Below, in pieces: positions 12,607 to 25,847 of a DNA stretch of 64,000 nt. The DNA is taken from NCBI RefSeq assembly GCF_024868665.1, contig NC_079905.1, forward strand, positions 7,728,379 to 7,792,378. The letters are read 5' to 3'. Positions within the stretch are counted from its first letter, which is position 1, and the number at the start of each line of letters is the position of its first letter. Position numbers and translations under genes: made by a program. The notes under the pieces are model-generated. The model was given only the letters and a program-made list of their open reading frames with translations, had not been told where the DNA came from and ran no database searches. This DNA is from Triplophysa rosa (Eukaryota; Chordata; Actinopteri; Cypriniformes; Nemacheilidae).

Positions 12607-13327
12607 TGCATTTACATTTAATCATTTAGTAGACGCTTTTATCCAAAGCGACTTTCAAATGAGGTAAACAATAGAAGCAATTGGAACAGCATAAGGACAA
12701 CAAAATGCATAAGTGCAGTAAAAACTGGTCTCATAAAGCCCAGCACAGTATACAAAGCTAATTTTTTTATAGAAAGAGTAGAAAAGAAATAGAAGTCCGT
12801 ACTAAACGGTCAGGTGTTGATGGAAGAGATGTGTTTTCTTAAAGATGGCAACAGAATCTGCTGATCATGTAGCAGCGGGCAGATCATTCCACAAATGTGG
12901 AATAGATCCAGAGAAGGTACGTGAGAGTTTTTTCCTTTTTGGGATGGCACCACACATGGGATCTGGCGGGTACATAAGTCTGTATTAGCTAGTGAAGATA
13001 TGGGGGTGCAGAACCAGTGATGGATGTGTAGGCCAAGAGCAGAGCTTTGAATTTGATGCGAGCGACTATAGGGATCCAATGTAACCTAATGAAGAGAGGA
13101 GTGACGTGCGCTCTCTTCGGTTCATTGAAGACCACTCTTGCTGCTGCATTCTGGATCATCTGTTTAGAGGTTTGGTTGTGCCAGTAATGCATTGCAATAG
13201 TCCATTCTGGACAGGACAAGAGCCTGGACTAGGACTTGCGTAGCATGCTCGGACAGCAAAGGTCTAATTTTCCTAATGTTGTAGAGGATGAATCTACAGG
13301 ACAGGGTGGTGCTGGCTCTTAGGGCAT
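12607..13327 (-). pseudogene. 5'-truncated, frameshifted L2/CR1-type LINE (3' end of the reverse transcriptase ORF)
   Basis: The minus strand encodes, in fragments of more than one frame, the C-terminal part of a non-LTR reverse transcriptase: IRKIRPLLSEHATQVLVQAL and LSRMDYCNALLA, then IQNAAARVVFNEPKR and HVTPLFIRLHWIPIVARIKF, and TGSAPPYL. These are hallmark segments of L2/CR1-like LINEs in fish. Frame changes near 13170-13220 and 13000-13080 break it. It ends on the minus strand with GGATAAAAGCGTCTACTAAA and ATGTAAATG, the typical 3' tail. The 5' end is lost near 13327, as usual for incomplete target-primed integration. It cannot encode an active enzyme. Confidence 0.88.
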
Positions 13328-15377
13328 GAAAACAATATTTGAACTCTTCTTGCATATACTTTTCACTTTTAATTTTCCACTCGAGTGGTCATCTGAAGAG
13401 TTAAAAGTGTATAGGTTTGGACACTGGTGTCCCCTGTACCGGATGAACAGACAAAACCTACGGATATGCAAGAAATGGCTTTCCACTGTAGAAATGTCCA
13501 TGCATGAAAGGGTAAAAGTGCTTTTTGTAATCTTTGTGCAGGTTTAAAAACTCAGAATTAGAACATAGACACAAAATGTGACACAAAATATGTCTTTCCT
13601 TGACACAGAGATGTGAAGAAATAAGGCACAGAAGACAAAGCTGTGAGCTTAAGAATGATTGATAGATTTTGTTTATTCTTTTCCGACTATGTGTTTATGT
13701 GGAGAAAAAGCATTATTACATTATATTTATTTTGCAAAATTTTGATAATTCGCTGGATAAATTTACTGGATTTGACTCATAGTAGTTTGAACACTTCCAA
13801 ATGCGTGCAAAATAAATGACAAGTCATGAAGAAATTATTTAAAAGAGTGATTTCTGTTCACATGCATATGACATGGGTTCAAAGCATGTTTCCTTTATTC
13901 CATCCATTATCCCATCTAAACCCCCCCCCACCCCCCACCCCCCCAAATGCATCCACACCACTTCCGTTTTCAACAATAAAACTTTCTTGCTCTCAGAGGA
14001 TGCATCTCCACACTTTTAGACCCCCCTGGGGTCTGCATCCCCACAGTCAGACTCCAGGTTCTGAATGACAGTACACTCCCCCAGCAGACAGGACGTCTAC
14101 ATCTGTATTCCCTCGGGTCTTTAAGGGCCGCAGATAGATCATCTTTACAACACAAACATACCATCAAGACTCCGCTGTTATTAGCTTTCAGATGTGGTTT
14201 AGTGTTATGAAATTGTTTTTTCCACTAAGAATATTTTGCTGTGTGTTATGTTTTTGTACCAGATACCATTGTTTTGTCTAAAAAGTTAAGCTTATGTCGT
14301 TTTATCACCAGTAGAGGACACTTGTGCATTATGTTTGCTTTTTAAAAACTTTGGATTGAATGTGAAGGGTTTACTGGTGGCATTTCTGAGGTTCTGATGT
14401 TTTTTTATTGGATTTTTTAAATCACTAGCAGTATAAGTTTTTGCTTTTTTCCACACATTACTTTTTAAAAGATAATTTTACACAGCACAGAATAATTTGA
14501 AATAGTTAATGTAAAAATCATGTCTTGTGCTGACAGGTTTGAGTCTCCTGTGTGTATTTCTTTGTCTTTGTAGACCTTGAGGTGGCTGTAGATAGTCTTG
14601 ATCTGTCCCTGTAGTCTTTTTCTGGATGTTTGGGTGTCTGCTATTGGTTTAGGACTTGTCTTGACTCCAACTCTGAGTGTGAGGACGATCTTCAAATCTC
14701 TTGATCTAAATACCCACCTCTTAGGGATTGGCTTCCTTGCTCATCCTCACCAGCACCTCTGCCGAGATGAAACTGCGGCTGATCGATTGGTCTCTTGGGG
14801 GGTCATAGGGGGCTATCTACCTCCCCTAGCCAATCTCTCTTTGGAGAGCAGAGGGTTCAGAGAGGAATACACTTTTAACTTTGATCATCCCATCATGGCA
14901 CTTCTGCATGGTTACTCCTGCAAGATTAGATAGCGCGTACATTTGCATAATTTAGTTCAAATGTTTGCAGAGTGATGCAGCAGCTTTCGAGGGAGTCCTT
15001 AAGTGCTTTTAATGTGCTGGCCCCCTTGAAACGGACTGCTCGCGTGCCTGTCTGATGAATGGGCTTTCAAAGCCGCAGGTTTAAATTACCCCTTGAGATG
15101 AGTTAAGCGAGCACGCAGGACACCTCAGTACTGATAAAGAAGATCGTCTGGCCCATTACGTCAGGCTGGAAAGTACAGAGACTTAATCCCTAATCACAAG
15201 AGTCTTTAATCAGAGTCAGCGTCATGACCAAGGACCGAGTATATTAATACTCAACCTCATTTGTGCCAATGAAGATCCTATATGAAGGGCAGGTTATCTA
15301 AAAATCTGATTTGTTTGTTAATTATTTAAAGTGTAGAATGTATGTGTGTAACAAAGAGAGAGAGTGCACGTACAGTA
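13328..15377. other. intergenic; poly-C tract and a possible conserved block
   Basis: A C-rich low-complexity tract lies at 13921-13945. About 14940-15270 is balanced in composition, free of recognisable repeats, and contains an octamer-like ATTTGCAT at 14940-14947. It could be a regulatory conserved element, but that is only an impression. I see no gene. Confidence 0.45.
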
Positions 15378-16095
15378 CAGCCATGGAAAAAAATTATTGC
15401 AATTAAATTTAGCATTCAGTCAGTATTTCTGTATGTATTGTGGCAATTCCAGTCCAGTGTCTGTTGAATTTCAACAAAAACAAACCTCAGAAATGACAGT
15501 CACCGAACAGCAATGTGAAAGACTGACAAAATGCACAAGACTCATGAAATCGTATATTATTCCATTATATATTTATGCTGTCCCTTTTAAACTTCCTGAA
15601 ATCTTCATATTTCGTGATTTTCACTTTTTGCCCTTTATGTTTGTCACTGGGTTTTGCAAACATCTAACCAAATAAACGTATTAAAAAGTGCTTGTCAACT
15701 TTGACAACACAGTATGTAATCATTTCAAGAGTTTTTGCAATTAACTGAAAAACAGCGAATTTGGACATTCAAGGTTTCAGAAGGACAGCGACGATATTAC
15801 TGATATTACGATATTTTGAACTGATCCTAAAATGCATGTTAAAACATTAATATTGTGTTGTTTAAACAGGAATTTGAACATGTCATTTGCAGCATTCAAG
15901 TTCTGCAACCTCTTTTTTGTTATTTTGACAAGTTTGTCCCATTTCAATTTTCTGCAATTTCACATAAAAAACAATATTTCCGTATGGAATTTGTGAAAAA
16001 TGTTGTCACAAGTTAACAGAATAAATAAAACAATATTTTACTTCAGAAATTCAGAAAAACTGAAAATAATTTTGCAGTGGTATTTTCTGTGGCTG
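15378..16095. mobile_element. Tc1/mariner-like non-autonomous element
   Basis: The termini CAGCCATGGAAAA and (reverse complement of the right end) CAGCCACAGAAAA are imperfect inverted repeats. TA dinucleotides at 15376-15377 and 16096-16097 fit the TA target of Tc1/mariner. The 718-base interior has no transposase frame. A partial relative lies at about 2760-2905. Confidence 0.75.
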
Positions 16096-16097
16096 TA

Positions 16098-18240
16098 CAT
16101 AGTCTACTGTAGAGGAGTTTGAGTCTTAACAGTATAGCAAGTATTACTGTCAAGCCATTAAATGTTTTTTCTTCACACCCTGAAGAAAGGATAAAGTATC
16201 TTGACTGCGGTCCATAAATCTGAATCTCGACTGGGACATATTCTGTGGCCGGCACTCATTATGTGAAGAAAGACATGCAGAATAACAATGAAAAAGCTGG
16301 AATCCCAGAATTCAGTGCAACGTTGTCTTACTGTTTGCTCTGTGTGGAAACCACGTCTGTGAGTCAAGGGACGTTCCATCATTGAGTCTAGACTGGAATG
16401 TTGTATATTTTCTAATTCAAACCTGCAGCGTCTGCCGTCTGAATCAAATATGGCGCTCCTGCGAACCCTCAGATAACAATGGCGCAAATTGGGTTCGATT
16501 CAGAGTTAATAGACATGATCAACACAATCATTCACCTAAATCATTCATGTTAGATTGTAAAATCAACAGCAATAAACAGCGTAATCACTACTAAAAGTAT
16601 TAAATAACGACGCTCCATTCTATTGGGATTTCAGCAAGAGCATACCTTTTATTCAGGTTACAGCAGTCAGATAAGAAAGGCGCGCCATAATTCAGAGGTT
16701 AATAAGGGACCAAATGGAAAGGTTACTCAGCTAGCTTTGTGCTTATCACGGTAAGCCATGGCATTCTTTACATGTGTTACCGCATAAATGAGGCTCTTCA
16801 GGTTGAAGTACGAGCAGTGCCTGTGTTCGGTGAACCCATGAACCTGCTATCAGCGGCACATTCCTGTCAATAGTGTAAGAGACACAAGCACCCGCTATGA
16901 ACACACAGGACTGAAGAATACTCTTCATTTGAACCTGTTCTGGTAGAAGGTCTTTTGAAGGACAATGGTGATATTTGGAAGAAAACTGTTTTTGGATAGT
17001 TCTTGAAAAAGTGCCATTTGGAGGAATCTTTCTAGGGTTTCCTTAACAACTTCCTTTTGCGAAAAACTGATTTTTTTTCTGGGCAGAAGCAGAAGAACTT
17101 TTAAGCGCTCTTTTGGGACCAATCTCAGATGTAATTTTCACATTGTTTATGAATAGGTGTGTATACAGCTGTTTATTTGAGTAACTCTTAATCCAGGCCG
17201 AGATTGAGACTGTCAGTTTGCTATTCAAAATACCGCACCTAAAAAGAAAAGCTAAACTAAACTAACAAAAACAATCGGCATGATGTTTAGATGTAAGTCT
17301 AACACTGGTTTCCTGTTTCAAGAGTGTTTGGTTTGCCTAAAACAGCAATTCTATTGAGAAACCTGAGGTTGATGAGTTTCAGTCAATCACAACTACAAAG
17401 CAAAAGTGCCAGTTATAAAATAATTACATGATATACATTTAAGCATTTTACATAAGTACGTAAATACAAGTACATTTTACATTTATGCTAAAATACACAA
17501 TTCACCACCTTGCGATTTTAAGGCTCTGTCTGATATTGAGCTCTAAAGTTTTAGCATTCCATTACAATACATCACATAATGTAAACAAGAATATGTGAAT
17601 ATCTTAATTTTGATAATTCCAAGGTGACAAATTTGCTTTTCAGGTACAGTAAATGTACAGTATATTGTTTTACAAATGTTTAAATAACTGCTTTTCAGTT
17701 GCATTTGTCTCAAACAGGAACAGCATTTGCTTGCTCAAGCATTCTGAAAGCAATTGTGCTCTTAGTAAGTAAAAGTTAAAAGGACTGAACACATGCCAGC
17801 TAACATATGCTGGCAATCTAATCAGAGTGACATTCTGAACAAGGTTAGATTCAAACAAACAATTATTACAATGAGGTTGGCTGACATGGACATGGTAATA
17901 TAAGTCCAGTGTACACTCACTAAATGACAAGCAAATGTAAAGTCCTCATTAATATCTAAACCTCCTAAGCGGAATGCACGTTCGCAACCAGTTCAGTTTT
18001 TCTGCTGCAGAACTTCAGGAGTCTGGAAACCATTTCTGGCCTCTATCTTCAGATAACAATGTAAGTACTACCCCTATGACACTTCCCAGAGAGCAGGTTT
18101 TCCCCAAACCACACAAAGACTCCATTCACAGTTGGAATGAAAATACAGATTCTGAGCAGATGCCATAAACTCCGGTTAGAGGATGAAAAGACTTTGCTGT
18201 CATCTCGGTGAGGGAAGTCCCTTAGGAGATGTCTCTGTAT
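16098..18240. other. intergenic, nothing recognised
   Basis: No gene, RNA or transposon end could be identified. Open frames are short and look like chance. Confidence 0.5.
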
Positions 18241-18345
18241 TAGGGTTGTCACGGTACCATAAACATATCTTACAATACTATACCTTGTGAAATATCACGA
18301 TACCAAGTAGTTTCGCGATGCTGTGTCATGTTCATAATTAAAATC

Positions 18346-19450
18346 CAGAGTTGTGGACTCGAGTTTCATGTGAAATTTGATGACTTGCGACTCGACTTGA
18401 CAAAATCAGAGAAGACTTCGACTTGGACACCATTGACTCGTGACTTGACTTAGACTTAGCCCAAAGGACATTTAAAGATATGTTTGTATTTATTTTTTAT
18501 AGATAGATTTATAATGTTTGTTTTTATTTTGGAGGGCAGGGAGAACAAACTGGTGCAAATGTTAGACAGACTGAAGGACACAGAGTTAGAGAAAGGTAAG
18601 AGATAATGAAGAAAAGAGTGAAGCATTTCTTACAACTAAAACACATTGCCCAGTACGCCAGAAAATATTTTCTTACTTTCTATAGTCTTACAAAAATGAT
18701 GTTCAAATATGTTTAATAGTCTATGCATTATTTAACATGATAATTTATCCTAAATAAAAATCCTGACATTATTTATTCACCTTCATGTTGTTCAATAACA
18801 TTTTGATTTATGTTGTATAATTAAATTTTATTGTAAAGTTAATAATTAATTTATAACAATAAATAATTTCATTTTTACAATGTATCGTTTAATGAAAATT
18901 GCATTGTGTTTGTGAACATTTTTTTTAGTGTTCCTACTGGAAACCTTGAATATACTATTCAAGACAAAAGAACAACAATTTTATAACTTAATTAATACCT
19001 AAATTCAATTTTGTACAGTATATTATAATATAAACTACATACAGTATACAGTAATATTACAGTTATAGAGGTCAGACCCAAAATTAGAATGGTTAGAATA
19101 GCTGGTGTGTCCCGTACAGCTATTATCTATAAGCTATATCTTCAGTCAGGTTTGTGAAGTAAATTTCTACCACAGTGCCCTTAGTTATATCATATAAAAC
19201 ATTGTGAAGCCTTTCTGACATAAATTAATATAAATCTACTATACTATTTAATACAGTGAAACTGATTTGGGGAAAGAGAACTAATGACTTGTTAAAGACT
19301 TGAAGTTTAAACATGAGGAGGACTTGGACTCGACTTGGACTTGATTGTCTTGACTCGGGACTTGACTTGGAATTATCTGTCTTGACTCGAGACTTGCATG
19401 TAAAGACTTGAGAATGTGACTTGCAAAGCAATGACTTGGTCCCACCTCTG
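18346..19450. mobile_element. hAT-type element nested in 18241-20214
   Basis: Inverted ends CAGAGTTGTGGACTCGAG and (reverse complement) CAGAGGTGGGACCAAGTC are flanked by the 8-base repeats TTAAAATC and TTAAAATA, which match at 7 of 8 positions. Both subterminal regions are filled with repeated GACTTG/GACTCG motifs, a feature of this fish hAT family that could act as transposase binding sites. The interior is AT-rich and non-coding. Confidence 0.9.
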
Positions 19451-19658
19451 TTAAAATATACAAAATAGACCAAAATTCCTTAATACATAGATCTAAATGA
19501 AACATGTTGTATTTAGTGAACTGCATTATACTGCACACAATACTTGTAGTATTAACTGTAATTGGATAAGTTTTAGCAAATACTGTAGTATACTATAATA
19601 TTTACTGTGGTAAGTTTAAAAACACTAGTGTCTAGTAATTTTAGCAAAGTTTACTGTA

Positions 19659-19763
19659 CACAGCAAAATCGGCAGTGTTAAAAAAGGTCAAATTAACTCT
19701 CATAGTGTACTGAATATAATCTATACATTGTGGGTGTTTTTTAACACTGCCGATTTTGCTGTG
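19659..19763. mobile_element. 105-base palindromic MITE
   Basis: CACAGCAAAATCGGCAGTGT and its exact reverse complement bound a 105-base unit. The perfect arms of about 25 bases imply a recent insertion. The target duplication is unclear, with TA nearby on both sides. It lies within the outer hAT element. Confidence 0.85.
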
Positions 19764-20222
19764 ATAGTAACTACTAAAGAACATTTTTTTTAACATTGGA
19801 ACTAATTCAATCAATGTGCGACAAATTGCATTTATAGCAATGCTTATAAAGGAAAATGTTAGGCTTACTTTAAATGTGACTAAAACGGCCAGTAGGTGGC
19901 GGCAATTTTTTTGTGTCAGTGAATTATTCAACCAACTCGTTCAATACAGCCGATTCATTCAAGAACGAAGCAAGTGTCTTGATGAGTGACTCACTGAATC
20001 ATTATCTCGTCCGAGTCGTTTAAAACACGGATTCATTTAGGAGATAAACACCGCAAAAAGACAGATGAAAGTGTTCAAATGAAGGTTAATGCGCATATTC
20101 AACATTAGTTACGGCACTACGATACTACCGTTTAAAAAACAAAGCGGCATTGCGGGAGTTTTGAGGCTTTAGCATTGCGATGCTACCGTAGCACCAGTAC
20201 ACCGTGCAACCCTACTCTGTAT

Positions 20223-21179
20223 TGGCATCTTTTAAAGACGGTTTAAATACAATCAAACTTATGCAATTTTCAAGAGGAGGATAACATTAATGTTCAATGT
20301 GATATAGATCTACATTTGCTGTCATTCAAATTCTGAGTTTAGAACTCAGAAATGTGTGACATCTTCGCAAAGACACGCTTGTATACACGACTAACCGCTG
20401 GTGGCCTGTGGCCAGGATTTGTGTAGTATTAATGATGTCACACAGAGGGTTGTGTGCTTGCTGGGGCCAAAGTAAACAGTGTGTAACTAAGGGCGAACAT
20501 GTCACTGGACAATCGAACCTGGCTCAATAGGACCCCCTGATGAATTGCCCATAATGCACTGCATATGGGAGCAATACAGCATAATTACAAAAAAATGAGG
20601 ATGCATCATTTCCTGGATTTGCACAGCGGTTGTCAGACACGAGCTCTGTCAAAACAGTCGGCCATTAATTGTGACAAATTGGTTATTGAATGTTTGCTAG
20701 AAGGTGGAAATCGGTCACACCTTGTTTTGTGTGGACGCAATTACATGCTATAGTAAGAAATTACAGAAAATCGGAAAAGTGGTTAATGCTTGGCTGGTAT
20801 GTGCTGAATCTAAACTGTCTGTACCAACATTTGAAAATAATTTCCTTCAGGGTATTAGATTACATGTTGTCATTTCAACCTGTTGAATGTGCTGCAGGCC
20901 TATATGGACTACACACCACTGTTCTGCGACAGAAATAGAGGGTGGAAAATACATCTGGACATAAAATAACACTTTTTTAAAACGAAATAATTGCAAGGAC
21001 AGGTCGCGTCTAGTTTTATCAGCATGAGCCATGTGCATACAGTCTTTAAAGGGGGTTTTACTGGTAAAGGTCCTAATCTCCATTTACACACTGTAAACCT
21101 ATTTTTGATTTATCTTATCTCTTTCTGTGGCTCTCTCACTCGGCCATGTGCACATTCGCCTGTGCCATTTAAAATGTCT
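20223..21179. other. intergenic, nothing recognised
   Basis: Sequence between the hAT nest and a TTAA MITE. Several short open frames overlap here but none has recognisable similarity. Confidence 0.5.
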
Positions 21180-21183
21180 TTAA

Positions 21184-21490
21184 AGTAATAATAAACCTAA
21201 AATACAAAATTCTGTAATCATTTACTCACCCTCGTGTCATTTTAAACCTTTGTCTTTCTTCCACAAAACACAAAAGAAGGTATTTTGAAGAATGTTGTTA
21301 ACTGGCACCCTGTTCACTTGCATTGGTTTTCTGTCCATACGATAGAAGTGAATGGGTGCCGGCACTGTTCAGTTATCAACGTTCCTCAAAATATCATCTT
21401 TTGTGTTCTGCGGAAGAAAGAAAGTCATACAGGTTTGAAATGACAAGGAGGTGAGTAAATGATGACAGAATTTTCATTTTAAACATCCGT
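21184..21490. mobile_element. TTAA MITE (AGGGATAGTTCACCC family)
   Basis: TTAA at 21180-21183 and 21491-21494 bounds a 307-base element. Its arms carry the family blocks TCATTTACTCACCCTC and GAGTAAATGATGACAGAATT as an inverted repeat, plus AACACAAAAGAAGGTATTTT and its complement. The outermost bases are mutated from the family consensus. It is non-coding. Confidence 0.88.
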
Positions 21491-21494
21491 TTAA

Positions 21495-24230
21495 GCTTAA
21501 TAATATTATAGTGCATAAGAAGTCTAAGCATTGAATTTGCATTGCTTTTTTAAGTTCATCGCTTTGGAAAATGACAGACACCATGCAACCCTAACTATGG
21601 CTTTAGACCAAACCGACAGTTAAAAATAAAATTATTATCAGTGCCATCCGCTTAATGGGATTTGTTTGATGAATACATGCCTGCTGGAATATGATTAAAA
21701 AGAGTGAATGTGGATGGACTTGATATCAACAGTAGCCACTTTATCATCAACTTTATCTATACTCGCCTGGTCCAAGAAATTTCTCAGCGGACTTAAATTT
21801 CTGGAACCTTGATATTGGTACCTTTTAATGTTAAAGTGCTTGTTTTAAAATAAACATGGTTGTGGAGACTAGATTACTCTATATTATATCAGTACTTTGG
21901 TGATTAATAATTCTTACACAACTGGCATTTTGCCGTGCAGGCTGTTGACTAATCATTCTTTATATGTTCGTAACTTGTTGATGTTTCTAATTATAATTTT
22001 AAAGTAACGTTGTCTTAATCGGCACAAAAGCCTAAATAAATCTAAAGTTTTTAGAAAGCCAGTTGAAATTTCACCCCGCATACAAAATGCCACGATAAAC
22101 CCTTTTATCTGTTCTAATGGAGATGGTCCGTGTGAGTCCGGACTTTTGATTGAGTAATCTAAATGCATGGGAGGAGTGCAGTACTTAGCAACAGCCATTG
22201 GGAGAGAGCTTATTTTTTATTTCAGGTCTTCATTGAGTGGAGGATGCTGGGAATTACAGCCAGGGTTCACTGCCAACTTGGTTAGAGTCTATAAGGCCTC
22301 ATGACCCCAGCACAAAAGAGCAGCTAAACATGGGCTCCCAGCAACCCCCCTTTCAGTTGTCTCTCAGATTTAACCCTGGCGGTACCATCTCTCAGTCTTA
22401 ATAATTAAATGTGCTCAATGCATCCTGCATGTTTGCATGCCACCACCACTGTATGCATATTTATATTGCAAAAGAGATGAAGCATAATAATATATTTCTG
22501 CAACATTTATTCCTAATTTTATTACTCAAATTGTTGGATTTTGATTATTCTAATGTGTTTGAATATTCTAATATTCTTTGATTATCTCCATCTAATATAA
22601 TGTGCATGTTAAGTGTGTGTTGCAATAAGTTCATTTTTTCTTTATTTTTAATGCATGTTGCAATACAAATTGGCTTCTGACATCATAAATTAGAGGTGCA
22701 TGCGGTTCAGTTGAAGTTGACTGACGTGTGGTGTCTCGAGCTATAAATGAAGCAGTATGTCTATAGATGTTTGCAAGAGCTGCTCAGGAAATGCCTGTGA
22801 GCTTGGAATTGCATGTGAAGCCTACACTGCCATAAATTAAAAAGGTCAAATGATTGTTACTGCATATACACATACACATCTGCTCTTACTCTTCATTTGA
22901 CACGGACATTATTTTAAAGTAACGTAAAATTTTATTGCAAATTATGCATCTGTTTGTGTGAAAGTAACATTTATTTTCCGTAAATGGGAGCATGCACTCA
23001 GACACACCATAACTGTTTGTATATCCATGAGAATGCACCAAAGATCATCTTGTCTTTAAAGGAAAGAAAATATGAATATGAATATGAATAGAAGAATACA
23101 TACTTGATTAGTGATTTAGATATCTTAAATATTTCGTTGTATTTTTAAGTCTTTGTTTTATTCTATTCAGGGTTCAATACCAAATCTCATATTTTCAATA
23201 TTGTCTCAGACATTTGACACCCATTACATTTACCACCTACCAAGACTTGCCATTACTAAATACGATGTCATTTTCAAAACATCCACTAGGGGGAGATGAT
23301 CGTGCTTGCCTGGTCCTGGTTACAGTAATGTAGATATGACACTTTTAAGTGGGCAGGTTTATGTTTAAGCATCTCTGTTTTATGCTTTTGTTTTTATAGC
23401 TACAAATTTTAGGAAATGTTTTTTGTATTTATTTATGTACTATATTTTTAATATGTCTAATGCTTGTAACTCTGCTTCGGGTTTGGAATTGTCTGCAAGT
23501 CAAGGATGTAAACATCTTCACCGTGTACCAACATGGAATCTGTTCACACTGTTCCTCCCTTGGAATAATATTCCATACGCAGCAAGTCGGGAATCATGAA
23601 GACCAATTTTAGCCATTGCTGACAGTGTTCTCTTCAGATTTATAGTTATTTAGTGCTACATTCCCAACAGAGCACTTTATTACTGTAATCACAAGCTCTT
23701 CACTGCACGTGCCAGAAAGTAGTGATCATCCAGCCTTCTGATGTCTCTCTGCTCGGCTATGCATGTAGAAGATCGGCTTGCACACTGCTTTAGCTGACAG
23801 CTGCTATCGGTTCAGAGAGTTTAGTATGCGATGGCTCGGTCAGGTGTGACCATCTGTGTCCTCTAACCTTTGGTGAGTGCTAATGAGCGGGACAGTTGTG
23901 CGACTGCTCGAATTGGCAGTGACAAACAGTTCAGGCCTGGTCCCACAGAACTCATCTCTGTGGGCCAAGCATCTTGTGTTGAGAGCTTTCCTGGCAATGG
24001 GAGAGGAACATATGAAGGTGCTTAAAGAGGACATAGGTACACTTTTCATAGGGTCACTCCAAATGAAAGTGTGCAAACAAATTCCTTTATGAAAAGACCT
24101 TTCACGTTTACTAAAGGGTATAATGGTCAGTAATTGAAATATTTATGATCACATGACCCTGGGTGTCACATCCTTGTGTCATTCGCTTCTATTTTATGGA
24201 CACATAACCAATGCAGGTCAATGGGTGGTT
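21495..24230. other. intergenic, nothing recognised
   Basis: AT-rich DNA with a short ATATGA tract at about 23069-23090. I see no gene. Confidence 0.5.
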
Positions 24231-24336
24231 AAAAACATTCTTCAGAATATATTTTTTTATACAAGTAAGTCACACAGGTTTGAAATAACAAGAGGGTGAG
24301 TAAATGATGACAGATTTTTTTGGGTAAACTATCACT
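24231..24336. repeat. right-arm fragment of the TTAA MITE family
   Basis: AGGTTTGAAATAACAAGAGG, GTGAGTAAATGATGACAGA and GGGTAAACTATCACT lead to TTAA at 24337-24340. The left arm is missing. Confidence 0.75.
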
Positions 24337-25568
24337 TTAAGGGCCTCTTAAGGTACAAGGAGATGCGGTTACATGATTAATTTTAAGCAATGGTCTAATT
24401 TCTTTACATTAAGTGAATGTGAATACGTTCAGCGGGGCTCTTGCTGTGACTCTGGCACAATTGCATCATTAGCGAGAGCCACGTTAAGTGAGTTCAAGGT
24501 TGTTGGCTCACTCCATCACATTTTTGCGCTTGTCCTTCGTGTGACTTTTTTTACTGCATTTAACAGACCCATAAAGCCATTACTGCTCCCTGTTCTTTGA
24601 CAACGCGGACAAATATTTGCGAGACACGTCAAGGCAAGTGGAGCGTGCGGTCAGGGGCCTTCAAAATCTGTGTCTGGCCCTTTCAGAAGTGACCCACTGG
24701 CCCCTTCAGACTGTAGACCATGGCTGACTGTGGACTGTCTGAGAAAAGACAAGAGAAAGAGAGTGTATTCTCTGGCACATTTCAGATTCCAGCTGGACTC
24801 GAACGCTTCCCGCACATCAAAGATGTCATCGGTTTTTGAAACTGACACTGACCTTAGCAATAAACAGATAGACGGTAGTCGTGACCTGACATCCTTTTAA
24901 TGTGCAATGTTATTTTGAGGAGTTTCCCTGTGACCCAGAGACACATCATTTTGAGTTCTGCTCTTGCCATAAATGGGCTGTTTTGACATTAATCTTGAGC
25001 TGATATTTCGGTATTTAAATGGTTGGACTTCACACAAAAGAAACTTAAGGATAAATGTCCACTGAGCTTCAGAACAAAAAGTTAATAATGTATGTTCTGA
25101 GCATGACTTCAAAACATATGTTGGACTTAAGTGTTGGACTTTGCAAATATAACATTAGTGCATTGATAAAGGACATCTGGACTATGTACTGTTAGCATTG
25201 ATTTTGGACGGCTTTGAGAAATCCTCTTTTAGTACATAGTACAGAATTCTAAAAGTTCTTCCTTTGCTTGCCTGTTACCTGTTTCTTGGCATTCGGCCTG
25301 CTTAAATCAAAACATCTCACTTCATCTCACTCTCCATCTCTGACCTGTTTCCATAATGTTCCTATCAATCATTTTTTTCTTTCCTGTATGAGATTGATAT
25401 ATTTAAAATGATGGTGCCCAGATTCAAACCTGGAAAATATGAAATCTATTCTTTGTTGTATTTCCTCTCACAGGATGTGATCTATTTCATGTTTTGAAAG
25501 GATGTCAGATGGATATTAAGAGTACAGGTTTTCTTCATTGCAATCTTTGACTTGTCTTTGACCCTTTA

Positions 25569-25845
25569 CACTCTTAAATATAAAGGTGCTTCAAAAATGT
25601 CTTCGGTGCCATAGAAGAACCTTTTTTGTCTAAATGGTTCCATAAAGAACATTTAACACCCGAAGAACCTTTCTGTTTCACAAAAGGTTCTTTGTGGTGA
25701 AAAAAGGTTCTTCAGATTATAAAAAGGTAAGAAAGAGATGGTTCTTTAACGAACCTTAGACTAAATGGTATTTTGTTGAACCAAAAATGGTTCTTCTATG
25801 GCTTCGCTGTGAAGAACCTTTTAAGCACCTTTATTTTTAAGAGTG
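25569..25845. mobile_element. foldback MITE with arms of more than 100 bases
   Basis: Ends CACTCTTAAATATAAAGGTGC and (reverse complement) CACTCTTAAAAATAAAGGTGC flank an interior full of GAACCTTT/AAAGGTTC motifs, so most of the element can fold on itself. TA lies outside each end (25567-25568, 25846-25847), compatible with a TA target site. This is a common fish repeat type. It encodes nothing. Confidence 0.85.
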
Positions 25846-25847
25846 TA

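Larger units (their letters stand above)
18241..20214. mobile_element. hAT-type DNA transposon carrying nested insertions
   Basis: Ends TAGGGTTGTCACGGT and (reverse complement of the right end) TAGGGTTGCACGGT form inverted repeats. The 8-base target duplication CTCTGTAT sits at 18233-18240 and 20215-20222. The element totals 1974 bases because a second hAT (18346-19450) and a palindromic MITE (19659-19763) lie inside. No transposase was recognised. Confidence 0.93.
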
